Source: Agarophyton chilense
Taxonomy: Eukaryota; Rhodophyta; Florideophyceae; Gracilariales; Gracilariaceae
Length of the DNA stretch: 64,000 bases
NCBI GenBank assembly: GCA_030374765.1
Contig: JARGXX010000028.1
Span: 62,001-126,000 of the forward strand
Direction of reading: 5' to 3'
Below the pieces are notes generated by a model. That model had not been told where the DNA came from, made no database searches, and was given only the letters and a program-made list of their open reading frames with translations. A program made the translations under genes and the position numbers. How positions within the stretch are numbered: the stretch's first letter is position 1; every line of letters starts with the position of its first letter. Below are positions 9,304 to 20,534 of the stretch, piece by piece.

Positions 9304-9994
9304 CCTAGCACACCAGTGTTGTTTAATACGTCAAAACTGCTTCCATCATATCTTCTGTTTATGTCGAATAGGACTATAACGAATTTTACAATCAAGCCGT
9401 GATTTACTGAGAATATCTTCGATCCAATAAGGCCACCGACGCGCTAATGTCGCCGAAGAGCACACTTACAAGTGCTTTTTTCTCACGATAGACAAAATCA
9501 CGAAAGCAGTGAAGTAGAAAACTGTGCGAATTGTAGAGTGAAGGGTTTTAAAAGGAATCCACGCGTCCACATGTCGACTTACTACTTTCAACTTGTGGTA
9601 CCTTCCAGTTTTCTTGTCACAGGAACATTGGAATGATTGGTTACTTGTTTCTTGTCCTTTAGGGTGGGAACAATATTTCCTGCGGGGGTGGAACGTTCGC
9701 GCTTCACCCTCCCGTCTGCACCATTACGCTGTTCTGTCCTATGTGGTGATGTTTAGACGTTTGATCGTAGCACATATTGTGCAACAGAAGCAAGCTTTAA
9801 TAGTCCTTGGGCACAGAAAGCTTTAAAAAACATCCCTTGCACACAAATTCCGCAAGTAGCTTTTCGAATACAGTGCATCTAACAAAAACAACACCACAAA
9901 AATTTCCAGTGAGAGTGTTACAAAAACAAATCTTCTACTGCATCATGTTCCCTCCAGAGCACATTCAGTGGCTTATTTTCGATTTTTGAGCCTA

Positions 9995-10475
9995 GTGTCT
10001 ATACGACCGATGGCCTCATGTGAGGTCAATTGGCCTCATATGAGGCCATTTTTTATTTATTTCTAATTAAACAATAAATGCAATCTACAAGCTCTGCATG
10101 ACTGGAAAAAATTTCCGAACACTCTTCCTTTGATGGCCTCAACATTTGAAGTATGCATTACTAGATGATTGAAAGAGATATTTCCTTTCGACATGTTTTC
10201 TTTGGATCGTTTGAGGCCAAAAATATTTGGTTGTTTTTTTTTTGCGACTACTTAAGTTTGCTACACCAAAAGTGTATCGTTTTAAAGAAGAGTATTAAAG
10301 CCCTGTTTGCCTAGATTCCCGATGCTTTTCGTCAACGATAAAGATGTATGGTGTTTATTTTTGTTTTCTTCCTTTCTGCTCTAAATTTTATAGTTCATAT
10401 CTTGAATGAATTTCGGTTACTTTTTAAGAGAAATTTTGGCCTCATATGAGGTCAGTTTTCCGGGCGTGTAGACAC
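9995..10475. mobile_element. 481-bp MITE with palindromic terminal repeats, TA target
   Basis: The terminal inverted repeat GTGTCTAYACGMCCG is flanked by TA on both sides (9993-9994 and 10476-10477). Close to both ends is the palindrome GGCCTCATATGAGGCC or a near copy. The interior is AT-rich and non-coding. Related ends occur at about 37346 and 47614. A TA target suggests mobilisation by a Tc1/mariner-type enzyme, but the family is uncertain. Confidence 0.65.
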
Positions 10476-10477
10476 TA

Positions 10478-13400
10478 GTTGACACTTACCCAGCGTGTTG
10501 GCATTGATTAAAAAAAGGATCAATCGCAATAGAGCTAATGTTGTCCCAGCAATTCTCGATAGAGTTTTTCAGTTCAAAAACTGTACCAAATCTTCTATGC
10601 GCATAAACCATCCTAGCCGGCACTCCTCAAATATTTTTGATTGGGTAAAAATCAGAAAAACGTGCTAGCCACTCCACAACAGTTATGTTTAAACCTTTTA
10701 ATCACTTTTAATAGACCTTTACTTGTGTACAGAGGAATAATCCTTCTGAAGAAAAAAACTTTTACCATCTATGTAGAAAACAAACGATAGCAAATAATTC
10801 TTCAGCCCTTCAGCATACTTTTCCTAGGCCATTTCGTTCTACTTAAATACAATTTTGTCACCGATTCTTTAGGCATTCTACCCCAAATATCACTGACGTC
10901 TTTTCAGAGTACCGCAACGTACAACTAAGCTTCTTCTTTACAATCATCGTGCCAATCAAATATGTAGCAATATGTTCCGTCACGATTAATATTTATGGCT
11001 AAACTATACGAATCGGGGGGGTGACCGCTTGCAATATTAAGCTACTCTGGGGGTGACATTTTGATAATATGTCAGGCTTAGGGTGACTCGAAATGTTTTT
11101 CTTATCACCCTGGGTGATTTCCATTTTTTTAGGGTGACTTTTTCCTGATACCTGCCAACGTAGGGCCACTTGTAGAATTTCAGAGGGAGTATTGATGTCC
11201 GATCTGTGCCCTTCGTGAGATATCCTGCGTAACTTAAGGGCTGTAAAAGCTACAATGAATACAACCTCGGGTTCTACCCAGAATGGTTTGCTAGCTACAC
11301 CAACAAATCCGGTTGTGCATCTTCAAATCTCTATAATTGTCAGGAGAGTTGTCAAAATCCATCGGCAGGGCGTTGTTTATTTAAGAAAATACCCGAAACC
11401 CACCGCCATTTGGCCGTCTCCAGGAAGACAAGTGCGACGTCTTTCTAACCACCCTTATTAATATGACGACCGGTCATATTTAAATGGCTTTGTCATTCTT
11501 GTTGTCGGGCTGCTTGATGATGCAACCTTCTGCATGTCTTACTATTTTACATGGCACCCGTTAATGTCTCTCGGGTGCTGTAGTTTGTATCTCTACGCTT
11601 CGTATGTATTGTTGTTTGCTACTTAAGGTCTATCCGAGTCTTGATTGTAAAACTACCAGAAGGCGCTCTACGGTGCTTGTGTGTACTTTGTTCTACACCT
11701 TGTTTGTGTTATCGACGTGTATCGATTTCAGGTTACAGCCCAACTATTCTTTACCCTTACCGGAAACATTAATGATCCATTTGATCTATTTCGAGCCACA
11801 TGGCTTGCAAGTTCTGTATCTGAGCGCATTCGTGATTTCATCGTTTTAAATAGCGAACTGTGGTCCACCCAATAGCTTTCTGCTCTTTGTTGCTCCCACC
11901 ATCGCCTCATCTGCTCATGGTGGATGCAGGCGAGATTCTCAGTCCCTTTCCAAGCGAGACGGCCAATGTAAGAGAGAAGAGATAATGATGATTAAACTAT
12001 CGTTGCGGCACAAATCATGTAGCTTTTATAGACATGTTTGTGACCGCTTATATGTTTGAATCGAATTCGAACATATGAATTTGTAATAAGCGATTGCTAT
12101 GGAATAACAATGAATGTATGTCACGAAATACTATATTACAGCCATAAACTGCAAGATCGCATTGCTCCAACCTAGTAAAACACATATACACTACTTGCTA
12201 CGTTCCAAACCTACTGATTTTGTCTTTTTTTGTCAATGCTACGTAATATAAAGATTGGTTTACAAACGGTATATAATCTCAAACTGTAGTGCACTATTCG
12301 AAGACGCAGGAACACCACGAAGAAGTTCGGAATCTTCTTTTCACGAGGCCGATCCAGCAGAAGAGTCGTTCCAGGGATGACATGACGACCTCGGGTGTAG
12401 GACCAAAGTCTCCTTTTCGCGACCATCGAAAGAATACGGGTTAAATTGGCATTAAACAAAAACGTTGTTGTTGTTTCCTCCGAAAAGATAAAAAGTCCAC
12501 GCATTGGCAAGCCCGGGCGTTCCCAGTGAAAGCCACCAGTGAAATGAAATGAGCTGTGTCGTATAGTGGCTGGAAATCTTTCGCCTTGAGGTTATCTGTA
12601 TACTACGCTGATTATATAGGGGAACGATGGCGGGTATCAGGTAACACCGAACATCCGTTGAGTTACATTTAAATGTTGACAGCCCTGTGGCAGTGTTGAC
12701 ATATAACTTCTGCTTTAGAAATTATAAATAGAATAGTAATATAATTTAGTAAAGTAGTTGAGTGGGTACCTGGCACTGTACCCAATTCTGGCCGGGTCAC
12801 ACTACTGTTGTGCCATGTTTGACTATGCATTGAAAGGGGCTGGAAGCAAGTGCGCCATGATGTCAGCGGATATGATACATTGACTCGAGCTAATGCACGT
12901 GCAAGGAAATGGTTACAATGGAACACTATACTGAGTGTAAAACAGAGCACGGAAAAGCGAGGGGAGAAAAGAAAGGGGTCTGATAAAGAGAAGAATACAA
13001 CTAGAGAAACAAGCACTTCAAATCAGCACGCGTACTAGCGGGAAGACGATGAAATTCTAGTACAATAGAGCGAGAGCAGAATGCTCACCGATGAAAAAAC
13101 GCCAGAAAAGAAAGGGGCCACACAACGAGATCATGGATACGAAGGGCGCCAGGGCAGATAGAGGTAAGAACGGATAGCTGCTCTCAGCATTTAAACTGTG
13201 CGACAATACGGTAGGTGATCGCAGATTAAAGGGAACCAAAAGGTATTGAAGAGACCAGAGACTGAGTATAAAACAATAGAGAGAAAGAAGGACGAGAGAG
13301 ATCGCGAAAAGAAAAAGAAAAAACGAAGAAAAGGGTCCTGAAGACGGTGATCTTCCGGCTTGTGCCGGCACTGTTACACGTAGTAAAAACATCATGGCGC

Positions 13401-13516
13401 AAAACTCTAATGATCTAACAACAGTAGACAGTTTATTCTACTGAACATAGGTGAAATTTGCGTCGGTGCAATTTGGAAAACCTTATGTCACAAAAGGTCT
13501 TCGTTTACGAGAATAA
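10478..13516. other. Intergenic; short GGGTGAC motifs, no supported gene
   Basis: GGGTGAC recurs about four times at 11015-11140, along with GGGTGAT and an inverted ATCACCC. A 12220-12400 block weakly matches 37740-37950. The stretch 12930-13350 is strongly purine-rich on the plus strand. No reading frame here has recognisable content. Confidence 0.5.
12240..12400. repeat. Diverged dispersed repeat, copy 1 (matches about 37750-37950)
   Basis: Shared blocks are ACCACGAAGAWGTTCGGRATCTTC and, about 80 bp on, TCGGGTGTARGACC. The spacing is similar in both copies. I cannot assign it to a class. Confidence 0.3.
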
Positions 13517-13994
13517 TGTATTATCGGCTCTAGGAAGAGAGCAGACATCTGCGACAGTGTTCGGGACTGCCGAACGGGTGCTTGCTGCTACGGGGAAGAT
13601 GTGGTAGAGCACAACAATAGCAAGCTAGAATGGGGGTTGTAAGGCCCCACTCGCCAATGAGGGTTTTCGGTACTATTGAACGGAAAACAACTTGTTGTAG
13701 TTTGTCCGGATCTCCGTTTAAGGAATCCTGAACAAGGAACAAGTGAGATGTGAACCCGTTTCTTGTCTCCTTTATTTTGGAGTCGGTGCTCCCTTATTCG
13801 CCTTAAGTACATGGCACAGGGGTGAGCGCCGCATATAAAAATATCTAGATATAAACTTGGTTAGCCGATTAACCCCTCTACAGTACGGAATAATGGTTGT
13901 CAAGTGGCTACCCACTACAGTATATGCGCCGTTGCAAATCCGATATTTCCCTACAAAGGGTCGAATCGGATGCGCCGTGGCAGACCGAGATCCC
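13517..13994 (-). repeat. Element B 3' LTR, left part
   Basis: It matches 32647-33125 over its length. It is cut after ATCCC at 13990-13994 by element A and resumes after 24303. Confidence 0.85.
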
Positions 13995-14439
13995 TTTAAC
14001 GCAATGACGGGTGGGTCAGCGTACGGGTCTCGACCGGAGGTAGCGTGTTAGAGCGGGCCCTAAGGTTCGAATCCTTGACGGCGGCAATCCCAGAGTACTT
14101 GGTGCAATGGGCTGGCGTTTAATGCGTAGTGCTACAGGTTGGAGCTACAAAACGATGTCTTGAAGACCAAAGGGTGGAACTGATATACCAAAGAGGGTTA
14201 TTTAGTATCCTAACGGTGCCTCCCGTAATCTAAGGGAGAAGTGTCACTCGAGCCAAGTAAATAGTACTGGCGAGGCGCTGGGATCTCCCTGGCACTGTAA
14301 TGCTAATCTATTACAGCAATTAAAATAAGTTAATAATCTACATGAGTACACCTGACGTCGACCCGTACACGTGTCACCTCCAAGATCCTTCCGGGCTTGG
14401 CGGCTTACTGGGCTCAACCGTTGTCATCGCTCCTTCACA
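13995..14439 (-). repeat. Element A 3' LTR
   Basis: It pairs with 23854-24298. Its plus strand contains GGTTCGAATCC (about 14064-14074), a perfect pol III B-box/T-arm sequence that the other LTR lacks. The purine tract AAGGAGGGAGATA (minus strand, just right of 14439) is the likely polypurine primer. Confidence 0.9.
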
Positions 14440-14850
14440 TATCTCCCTCCTTAGGATTCGGCCGTCACGGCGGAGTCCAGAGAGCCTCATGATTGACCCA
14501 GGGGACGCGAGCACTTCGTTGCTCCCGGTACCATTGGGCGCGACGGGACGTCGCGTCTTCATCGCCTGCAGGGATGCCGGGAAGCTTGACCTGACCATTG
14601 GCGCCGAAGGGCAATTAATTTGCCTAAGGACTGAGAATCCCACGCGCCATGAGCGCTAGCCATAGGTGCATCGCCGGCGTATTCCATGCGTTGTGTTACC
14701 GAGCCGGTCCATTGGCTTCTTCCATAGTCTCTGTTCTTCCTTTGGCGACCCTCCGCGCTTCGTCCACCGTGATTCACGCCTTTCAGTCCGTCCGGGTCGA
14801 TTCCGTCACCTCGCCTTATCATTGTGGTACTTTTACATTGGTCGCGCGCG

Positions 14851-16853
14851 ATGTCGAACTCGTCTTATAAGCCCGTTGGATATGCCGTTCTTCCTTCGGA
14901 CTTTGTCGCTCCCGTAGGTCGTCCTATTCACTTCCCGGCGGACCAACCTGTGGGCAGCGGCACCATGGCTTCGAGCAACCAAGCGGGAAGTTCTTCGGGT
15001 TACCAAGTGGCCTACGGGCGTCCCGGGGACCACTACGACCATACCATCGGACGGAATCCGCGGGCAGTGCGTCATGCCATTCTTTCGTCCTCTGTCGCAG
15101 AATACCAGCGGTTTGCCATATGTATCTCGATGCCTGAAGGTTTTCCAAGATACCCGACTTCCGGAGGGACAGCAAGAACGCGCGCAGCGTCTCGTGGAAT
15201 ACCCGATGGTTGCATTGTCCTGTGGATCCGCGTTCGGCGACGCGATGTCGCACCCTCATCCAAGCTTACATGCCATACGTCCGCTGCGAGGAGGAAGCAG
15301 AATACCAGTTCAGGGTGAATAAACTCCTCTCGGACCTTTACACCGGTTTCATCTCGCCTCATGTGCGCTTTTCTCCGGGTGGTCACAACCTCTTGGCGCT
15401 TTTGTGCTTCCGGCCGCCGTATGATCGCTTGTTCTTAATGTCCAGCCGGGTCTATTGGAACGAGATGCACGAGCCCGATGGTCGTCTGCGTCAATCCCTG
15501 GAGTTCTTCTTTTGTTGGCACCAGGTGAAGTTTCACGACATGAGCGCAGACAAACGCCTTCCGTTGTACCTCTCGCTTCCCCACGAGGATGAGAACCAAA
15601 GGGCAATGTATTGGCGCATCTCGCCGCTCCTTCTGACGTCCGTGGTGGCGTATCACTCGTTCCAACTCATGGGAGACGACAATGACCGAAGGTCGTGGCT
15701 GTTCTGGCAGGTACTCTTCGTTGAATTCGGCGTGGTGTCCCTTATGGGCTTCCTGGATACCACGAAGGGCGAAATCCGTGGTAATATCCGTTCGGAGGAT
15801 TGGAGGGTGTGGAAAGATGAGGACATACCCGGTCCTCGAGGTCGCCTAATCCCGCTCCTGGACATCATGACACGTTTCCTAAGGAACCTGGGCACCCAAA
15901 ATATCATATCGTCCGTGGGACCAAGTTCGACGTCGAGGAGACCGAGGCCCTTTTACATCATGACCTACAGGTGGAGTGGGGCAAGACTACCAGGTTCTTT
16001 TGGTATGACTGGGATAACGACTCATTCACGCCGATTCCGTTGCATCCTCAGGGTCAGGACGACGCTCGTGCCTATCCCGCCAAGCCTTTGAGGAATCAAT
16101 CATCGGACATTGCGAGGCATCATGTGCCCGACTATTACCCGAAGGCCAATGGTTTCGATCCTCTGTGCTTCGAGCCTGATGCGGAAGCCACGCCGTTGGT
16201 TCCTGCTGGTATGTCTGACGGAGAATCCTTCGGTGAAGACCCGATCGTCTTACCCGTGGAGGGTGTTCATCCTTCGGTCCAAGTCCGCTATCGTGTTGCC
16301 GACCGCTTCCCCTCCTCCAGCTCCTCTGGGCGCTGCTCCTCAGGATGAGGTCTCAAACGAACCGCACGTCGCCCAAGTGGACATCCCTCCTGGCGAGGTT
16401 ACTGTCAAAGCCGAAAGTCTTGTAGGCGAGGCACTTGCTCAAACGTCCACTGGGGACGTCGACATCGCTCCGTCCTCTCCATTGCCGAACTCTACGGCTT
16501 CCATCACGGCTGCAACCGCGGATCTCCGTCATGTCTTCCGTACCGATGGTATCACGGCCTCGATGGACATTGCGGGAGTTCTGAAGGATGCCTGCTCCTG
16601 GGCGCGTCGCTCGGCTCGCTACGCCGCGGTTGTCTAACCGAGTCAGGATCTGAAGACCGCCATGGTCAATTTCCTGCAGCAGAATGCGCAGGCGATGTCC
16701 CAGATGGTTACTGCCGACTTGGATGCCCGGTATGGTTCAAATTTGAGTGACCGAGAGGCTTCCGATGGTGGCAATAGTTCCACAGCTGATTCTCCTCCGA
16801 AGAAGCGTGCTCGGCTCGCTGGAGCCGGTTCGGGTGGTCCAGTTGGCTCTTAG
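14851..16853 (+). pseudogene. Antisense accessory ORF of element A
   Basis: This is a long coding region on the strand opposite gag-pol, between the chromodomain and the 3' LTR. It starts MSNSSYKPVGY at 14851 and can be followed to 16853 through frame changes near 15140, 15260, 15900 and 16320 and one in-frame TAA (16635-16637), about 660 codons in all. The middle is rich in aromatic and Leu residues (PYDRLFLMSSRVYWNEM, LLTSVVAYHSFQLM) and reads like a folded helical protein. Further on are TRFFWYDWDND and an acidic/Pro/Ser linker, then a helical C-terminus (NFLQQNAQAMSQMV) and the basic nuclear-import-like motif PPKKRARL. AATAAA at 17014-17019 follows. It matches no family I know. Element B has a counterpart in the same place. 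A role in nuclear control of the element is a guess. Confidence 0.6.
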
Positions 16854-17013
16854 GGTGACCCTAATCCCGGTTTCGCTGCTGCAGGTGCCAATGAAAACGA
16901 CGGAGTTATTCCTGCGCCGCCCCAGTGAGTCCTGTTGGTGTTCGAAGCGCTTCCGCGAACCTTGAGGTCATCCAGAGGGCTGTTAGGCCTCTTTTAGTTA
17001 CTAGAGTAAGTTA

Positions 17014-17019
17014 AATAAA
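17014..17019 (+). terminator. AATAAA signal of the element A antisense ORF
   Basis: AATAAA lies 160 bp after the antisense ORF stop, on its strand, followed by a GT- and T-rich stretch, as expected for a poly(A) site. It is antisense to pol, so it cannot serve gag-pol. Confidence 0.5.
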
Positions 17020-17111
17020 AGTAGTGCTTGTGCTTTCCCAATGTCTTTCTTGTATCTCAAATGTGCGTGCCCCGGGACGGCGTTCCATCTCGAGAGCGTC
17101 CCGGGTCTTCC

Positions 17112-17567
17112 TCAGCTGTCTCCCAAGGACTGACTTTGTTCCCTGATGCGAGAGCTACGACGAACCCTCGTGCTCCGGGGAACAGTCGTGTCGAAAGGCG
17201 GTTTGGGAGTCGTTTTGGGATTATTCGGGCCAATGGTTGGATTATACGGACAAATGATTGCCCCCTCCTGAAGGCCGCGCTCCGAGTGGCTGATTCTGCG
17301 CCAATAGTGGGCGATAAAATTAGCCGGAATTGTTAGAGTCTCTTGCCAAGTATCTTCCTCAGGTGTGTAGCCGAACCAACGGACGCGATAGTGCCTAGTT
17401 CCATCTTCTCCCGTACCGGCGGAGATGATGTGCTCAATCACATATTCCGGTTGGTGTTCATCCTCCGGAAGGAGAGTGTGTTCCAGAGGGGCGAATCCAT
17501 CGGAGTCGGTTGGGAGCGGTTGGTGATAGTAGTTGGCATTGACCATCGTGTCCGTGGGGCTAGTCAA
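17112..17567 (-). CDS. Element A chromodomain at the end of pol
   Basis: This 151-residue frame contains a clear chromodomain: EYVIEHIISAG, then the YRVRWFGYTPEEDTW strand-turn with aromatic cage residues, then a C-terminal helix (NFIAHYWRRI). It is the last module of the chromoviral integrase and binds methylated histone tails to steer integration. It is separated from the integrase core by a stop and a frame change. Confidence 0.85.
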   Translation of the reverse strand: MTSPTDTMVNANYYHQPLPTDSDGFAPLEHTLLPEDEHQPEYVIEHIISAGTGEDGTRHYRVRWFGYTPEEDTWQETLTIPANFIAHYWRRISHSERGLQEGAIICPYNPTIGPNNPKTTPKPPFDTTVPRSTRVRRSSRIREQSQSLGDS

Positions 17568-17942
17568 GTCCTCGGGAACTGCCTTAGGGGGTGTGGAGAC
17601 TTGAGTGTCGACCTGAGGTCTTGGTGCTTCCGTTGGGCCAGGGCGCTGGGACGTTCATGGTCCGGAGGAACTAGGAGCTCGTGTCACGCGGTCAATAGAC
17701 ACGGTGTCCTGTAGGCCGTCAATGAGAAAAGTGATGGTGTGATCATTGGCCTTAAGGACTTTGTATGGTCCCGTACCGTGGGGTAAGAGCTTCTGCGTAG
17801 TGTCCTCGAGTTCCTCACTGTCCTTCGGTGGCCGATCCAGTTTAACCAGATCTCCTTTCCCAAAGGTCGGTGTGTTCCAAAAGGCTCTGTCGAAGTTGGA
17901 CTTGTAGCGCCGTTGGGATTTGGTTAGTACAGTTCTGGCCGA

Positions 17943-18791
17943 TTAGAGAATGCGGTCAATGCGTCGGCGCGAGTAGCGCTTCGCCTGCGTAGGAGTCATC
18001 CCTTCGGTTATTTCCTGGGGTATGATAGACTCCTGAAGGTCAACAGGTATCGGCGGCGGCGCTCTCGTTAGCGTTAAGTCCAAAGGTGTTTTCCCTGTGG
18101 AAGCGTGCACCTGCGTGTTGTAGGCATAAACCAGTGGCTCAACGTAGTCGTCCCAATCCAATTGGTGCTCCGATACGTAGTGTGCCAATCGGTCCAGCGA
18201 AATGCGGTTGAAGCGTTCGGCTTGGTCATTTGCGTGCGGGTGGTACGCCGTGATGGTCACATGTTTGACTCCTAAGGCAGCACAAACGTGTGAGAAGAAT
18301 TTGGATACAAACTGGCTGCCGTTATCCGTAAGGAGTGAGAGGAGCATGCCATATGGATATACCCAGTGCGACAAGAAGGCCGTGGTGACATCCGTGGCCG
18401 TTGTTTTTCCTAGGGGTAGGGCTTGGGTAAGTTTGGTAATCCTATCGGTTATAACTAAAACAAACCGTTTCCCATGGGGCGACTTAGGCAAAGGCCCGAG
18501 TATATCCATTGCGACGAATTCCATCAAACCCGCGGCGGGAAAGAGCTTCAATTTGGCCTGATGGTTGGTGCAAGACCCTCGGAACTGTGCGCACGATGCA
18601 GAGTTCCGTGCGGATTTCCATAGGTCCTGCGCCATTAGTAGCCAGCAGAAGAACTTCCTTAGGGTCTGGTACATTCGTCGGCCACCAGGGGGACCAGCCA
18701 AGCGGGGACATGGGCGAGGTATAGAAATCTCGCCCTTTGCAAAGTTGGTAGTACCAGTTGGAGGGCGCCATCCAGCGGTGAGCGGCGACAT
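17943..18791 (-). CDS. Element A integrase core
   Basis: This is a 282-residue frame of the DDE integrase that inserts the DNA copy. A Cys pair (CASC) remains from the HHCC zinc finger. The catalytic acids are all present: D in VAMDILG, D in LTDNGSQF and E in NDQAERFNR. The typical WDDYVEPLVYAYNTQVH and GKTPLDL motifs follow. The N-terminal part is disturbed by a frame change near 18700. Confidence 0.85.
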   Translation of the reverse strand: MSPLTAGWRPPTGTTNFAKGEISIPRPCPRLAGPPGGRRMYQTLRKFFCWLLMAQDLWKSARNSASCAQFRGSCTNHQAKLKLFPAAGLMEFVAMDILGPLPKSPHGKRFVLVITDRITKLTQALPLGKTTATDVTTAFLSHWVYPYGMLLSLLTDNGSQFVSKFFSHVCAALGVKHVTITAYHPHANDQAERFNRISLDRLAHYVSEHQLDWDDYVEPLVYAYNTQVHASTGKTPLDLTLTRAPPPIPVDLQESIIPQEITEGMTPTQAKRYSRRRIDRIL

Positions 18792-18850
18792 AGTAGTCCA
18801 AATCGGTCATAGTCGAACAGTTATCCTGGGGTTCCTACCAATTGGGCTAT

Positions 18851-19555
18851 TTACTTGCAGTATTCGTCTTCGACTTGCGCCTGTACGAGTTCCTCAATAG
18901 TTATGGTGAGGAGCTCTTTTTCCTCCGGGACTATCGCATTAACCTGAGGTGGTGCTGAATTGGGCGGTAATGTCTCCCAGTCCAATAGGTATACTTCGTT
19001 CTCCTTTACCTCAGGATCCTCCGATTGCACCTTACCCATAAGGTCATCTGTTTCCGTATAGTCCTGAGGTTTATCATCTGTAAAGGGGGCAGGAATTAGG
19101 TCGTCCAATGGTGTGTCATCAGTTCCGTCGGCAATGATTCGCGAGAGGGCATCCGCTGCCTGATGCTGGATGCCTGGCATATAGGTTATATCGCAGTCAT
19201 ATTCGCAGAGCCTGAGGCGCCACATAGCGAGGCGACTCGATGAATCGGTCATATTGGTCATATTGAGTAACCAGCGGAGTGAATCATGGTCTATCCTAAC
19301 GGTAAAACTGGTTCCCTCGAGGTACAGACGGAGTGCCAATACAGACCATACGATGGTTAGACATTCCTTTTCGGTCGTACTGTGATTTGGCTCGGCGCTG
19401 CTGAGCACTCTGCTCCAGTTGCCCAATGGTCGATAGTTCTTCGGTGACTCCTTTTCCTGTAGAAGTGCACAACCCACTTGGACATCAGAGGCATCTGTGT
19501 CCAGGACGAAAGGCCTATTTGGCTTTGGAAAAGCCAATATCGGTGGGTTCAGCAA
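18851..19555 (-). CDS. Element A RNase H
   Basis: This is the Ty3-type RNase H that removes the RNA template. The acids VLDTDASD, TEKECLT, IDHDSL and QAADALSR (the D-E-D-D set) are all present. The start of this frame corresponds to the RT-RNase H link; a frame change near 19685 and a stop near 19620 separate it from RT. Confidence 0.85.
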   Translation of the reverse strand: MLNPPILAFPKPNRPFVLDTDASDVQVGCALLQEKESPKNYRPLGNWSRVLSSAEPNHSTTEKECLTIVWSVLALRLYLEGTSFTVRIDHDSLRWLLNMTNMTDSSSRLAMWRLRLCEYDCDITYMPGIQHQAADALSRIIADGTDDTPLDDLIPAPFTDDKPQDYTETDDLMGKVQSEDPEVKENEVYLLDWETLPPNSAPPQVNAIVPEEKELLTITIEELVQAQVEDEYCK

Positions 19556-19559
19556 TTTG

Positions 19560-20468
19560 TCATTTATGGTCTGAAAGGCCTCGTACTGGTCGTCGGTGAG
19601 GGCTTCGAACTCCGAAGGTGTTCACTTCTTCAGCATCGCGTTGAGAGGGGCCGAGATCTTGGCAAAACCTTGGACGAACTCGGTAAACGTTGCACAATCC
19701 CACGAAGGATCGTAGTTCCGTGTGGGTCCTAGGAGGCTTAGCCTGGCGAATCGCATTTGTCGTTCGTGTGGCCACCTTTAGCTTTCCTGGGCGGACGGCG
19801 TGACCGAGATAGTCCACTGAGGCCTGGAATAAAGCGCATTTGCGGAGCTTCAGTGTTACTCCAGCGTCCTGTAGGATTATTAGCACCTTCTTCACGTCGT
19901 GAAAGTGTTCTTTTACGGTCCGTGAGAAGATTATAACGTCATCCAAATAGACCAGGGGGAACTTCCATTTGACTCTGGACAGTATAATGTCCATTAACCG
20001 TTGGAACGTGGCTGGTGCATTCTTCAAACCGAAGGGCATGCGGGTAAATCTGAACAGACGTTCATGGGTGGTAAGGGTTGTCAGCGCTCTCGCGTCTTCG
20101 GCCTAAGGGATTTTCCAATACTCCGAGCTAGCGTCCAGTGTGGTAAATACGACAGCTTCGCCTAAGAAATCCAGACAGTCATCCATGCGGGGTATCGGGT
20201 ATGATTCCCTCTTGGTTACTTTGTTCAGCTTCCTGTAGTCGACACAGAACCTGACGAAGCCATCTGTCTTCGCCAAAAGGACAAGGGGACTTGCCCATTC
20301 GGATTGGTTATAGGGCTCCAGCTCTATGACGTGAGCTTTGCATATTTTGTCCATCTGGTCGGCAACAATTTCCCTGCCCATCAGGCCTGTACGGTATGTG
20401 TGCTGAAACGGTGGCCTATCATCATCCTGAAGGTCAATGCGGTGTGTAGTAGCTCTGATTGTGCCCAA
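19560..20468 (-). pseudogene. Element A reverse transcriptase
   Basis: RT motifs appear in order: WASPLVLLAKTDG, RFCVDYRKLN, TTLDAS, FGLKNAPATFQRLM, the catalytic YLDDVIIF and the later VDYLGHAV. One in-frame TAG (20103-20105) sits between WKIP and the next motif without a frame change. After about 19685 the frame shifts. Confidence 0.85.
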
Positions 20469-20534
20469 TCTACCTTATCACATGGCCTTGGATTCCCTGA
20501 GGAGATCAAGTACGTGGGGCTTATAAGATTCGAA

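Larger units (their letters stand above)
7767..9560. repeat. Segmental duplication, copy 1 (matches 43128-44640)
   Basis: Both segments share the upstream region (the block TTTTATGACTGAGATGCACC, then AAAAACCGAAAAAGCGCC), the cyclin-like gene, and about 700 bp downstream. Similarity stops near 7767/43128 on the left and 9560/44640 on the right. Copy 1 carries a 257-bp insertion at 9047-9303 that is absent from copy 2. Confidence 0.85.

Noticed and set aside
14055-14090. A tRNA gene in the element A LTR
   Set aside because: Only the T-arm and a possible acceptor 3' strand are present; I cannot find a matching D-arm, anticodon arm and 5' acceptor strand.
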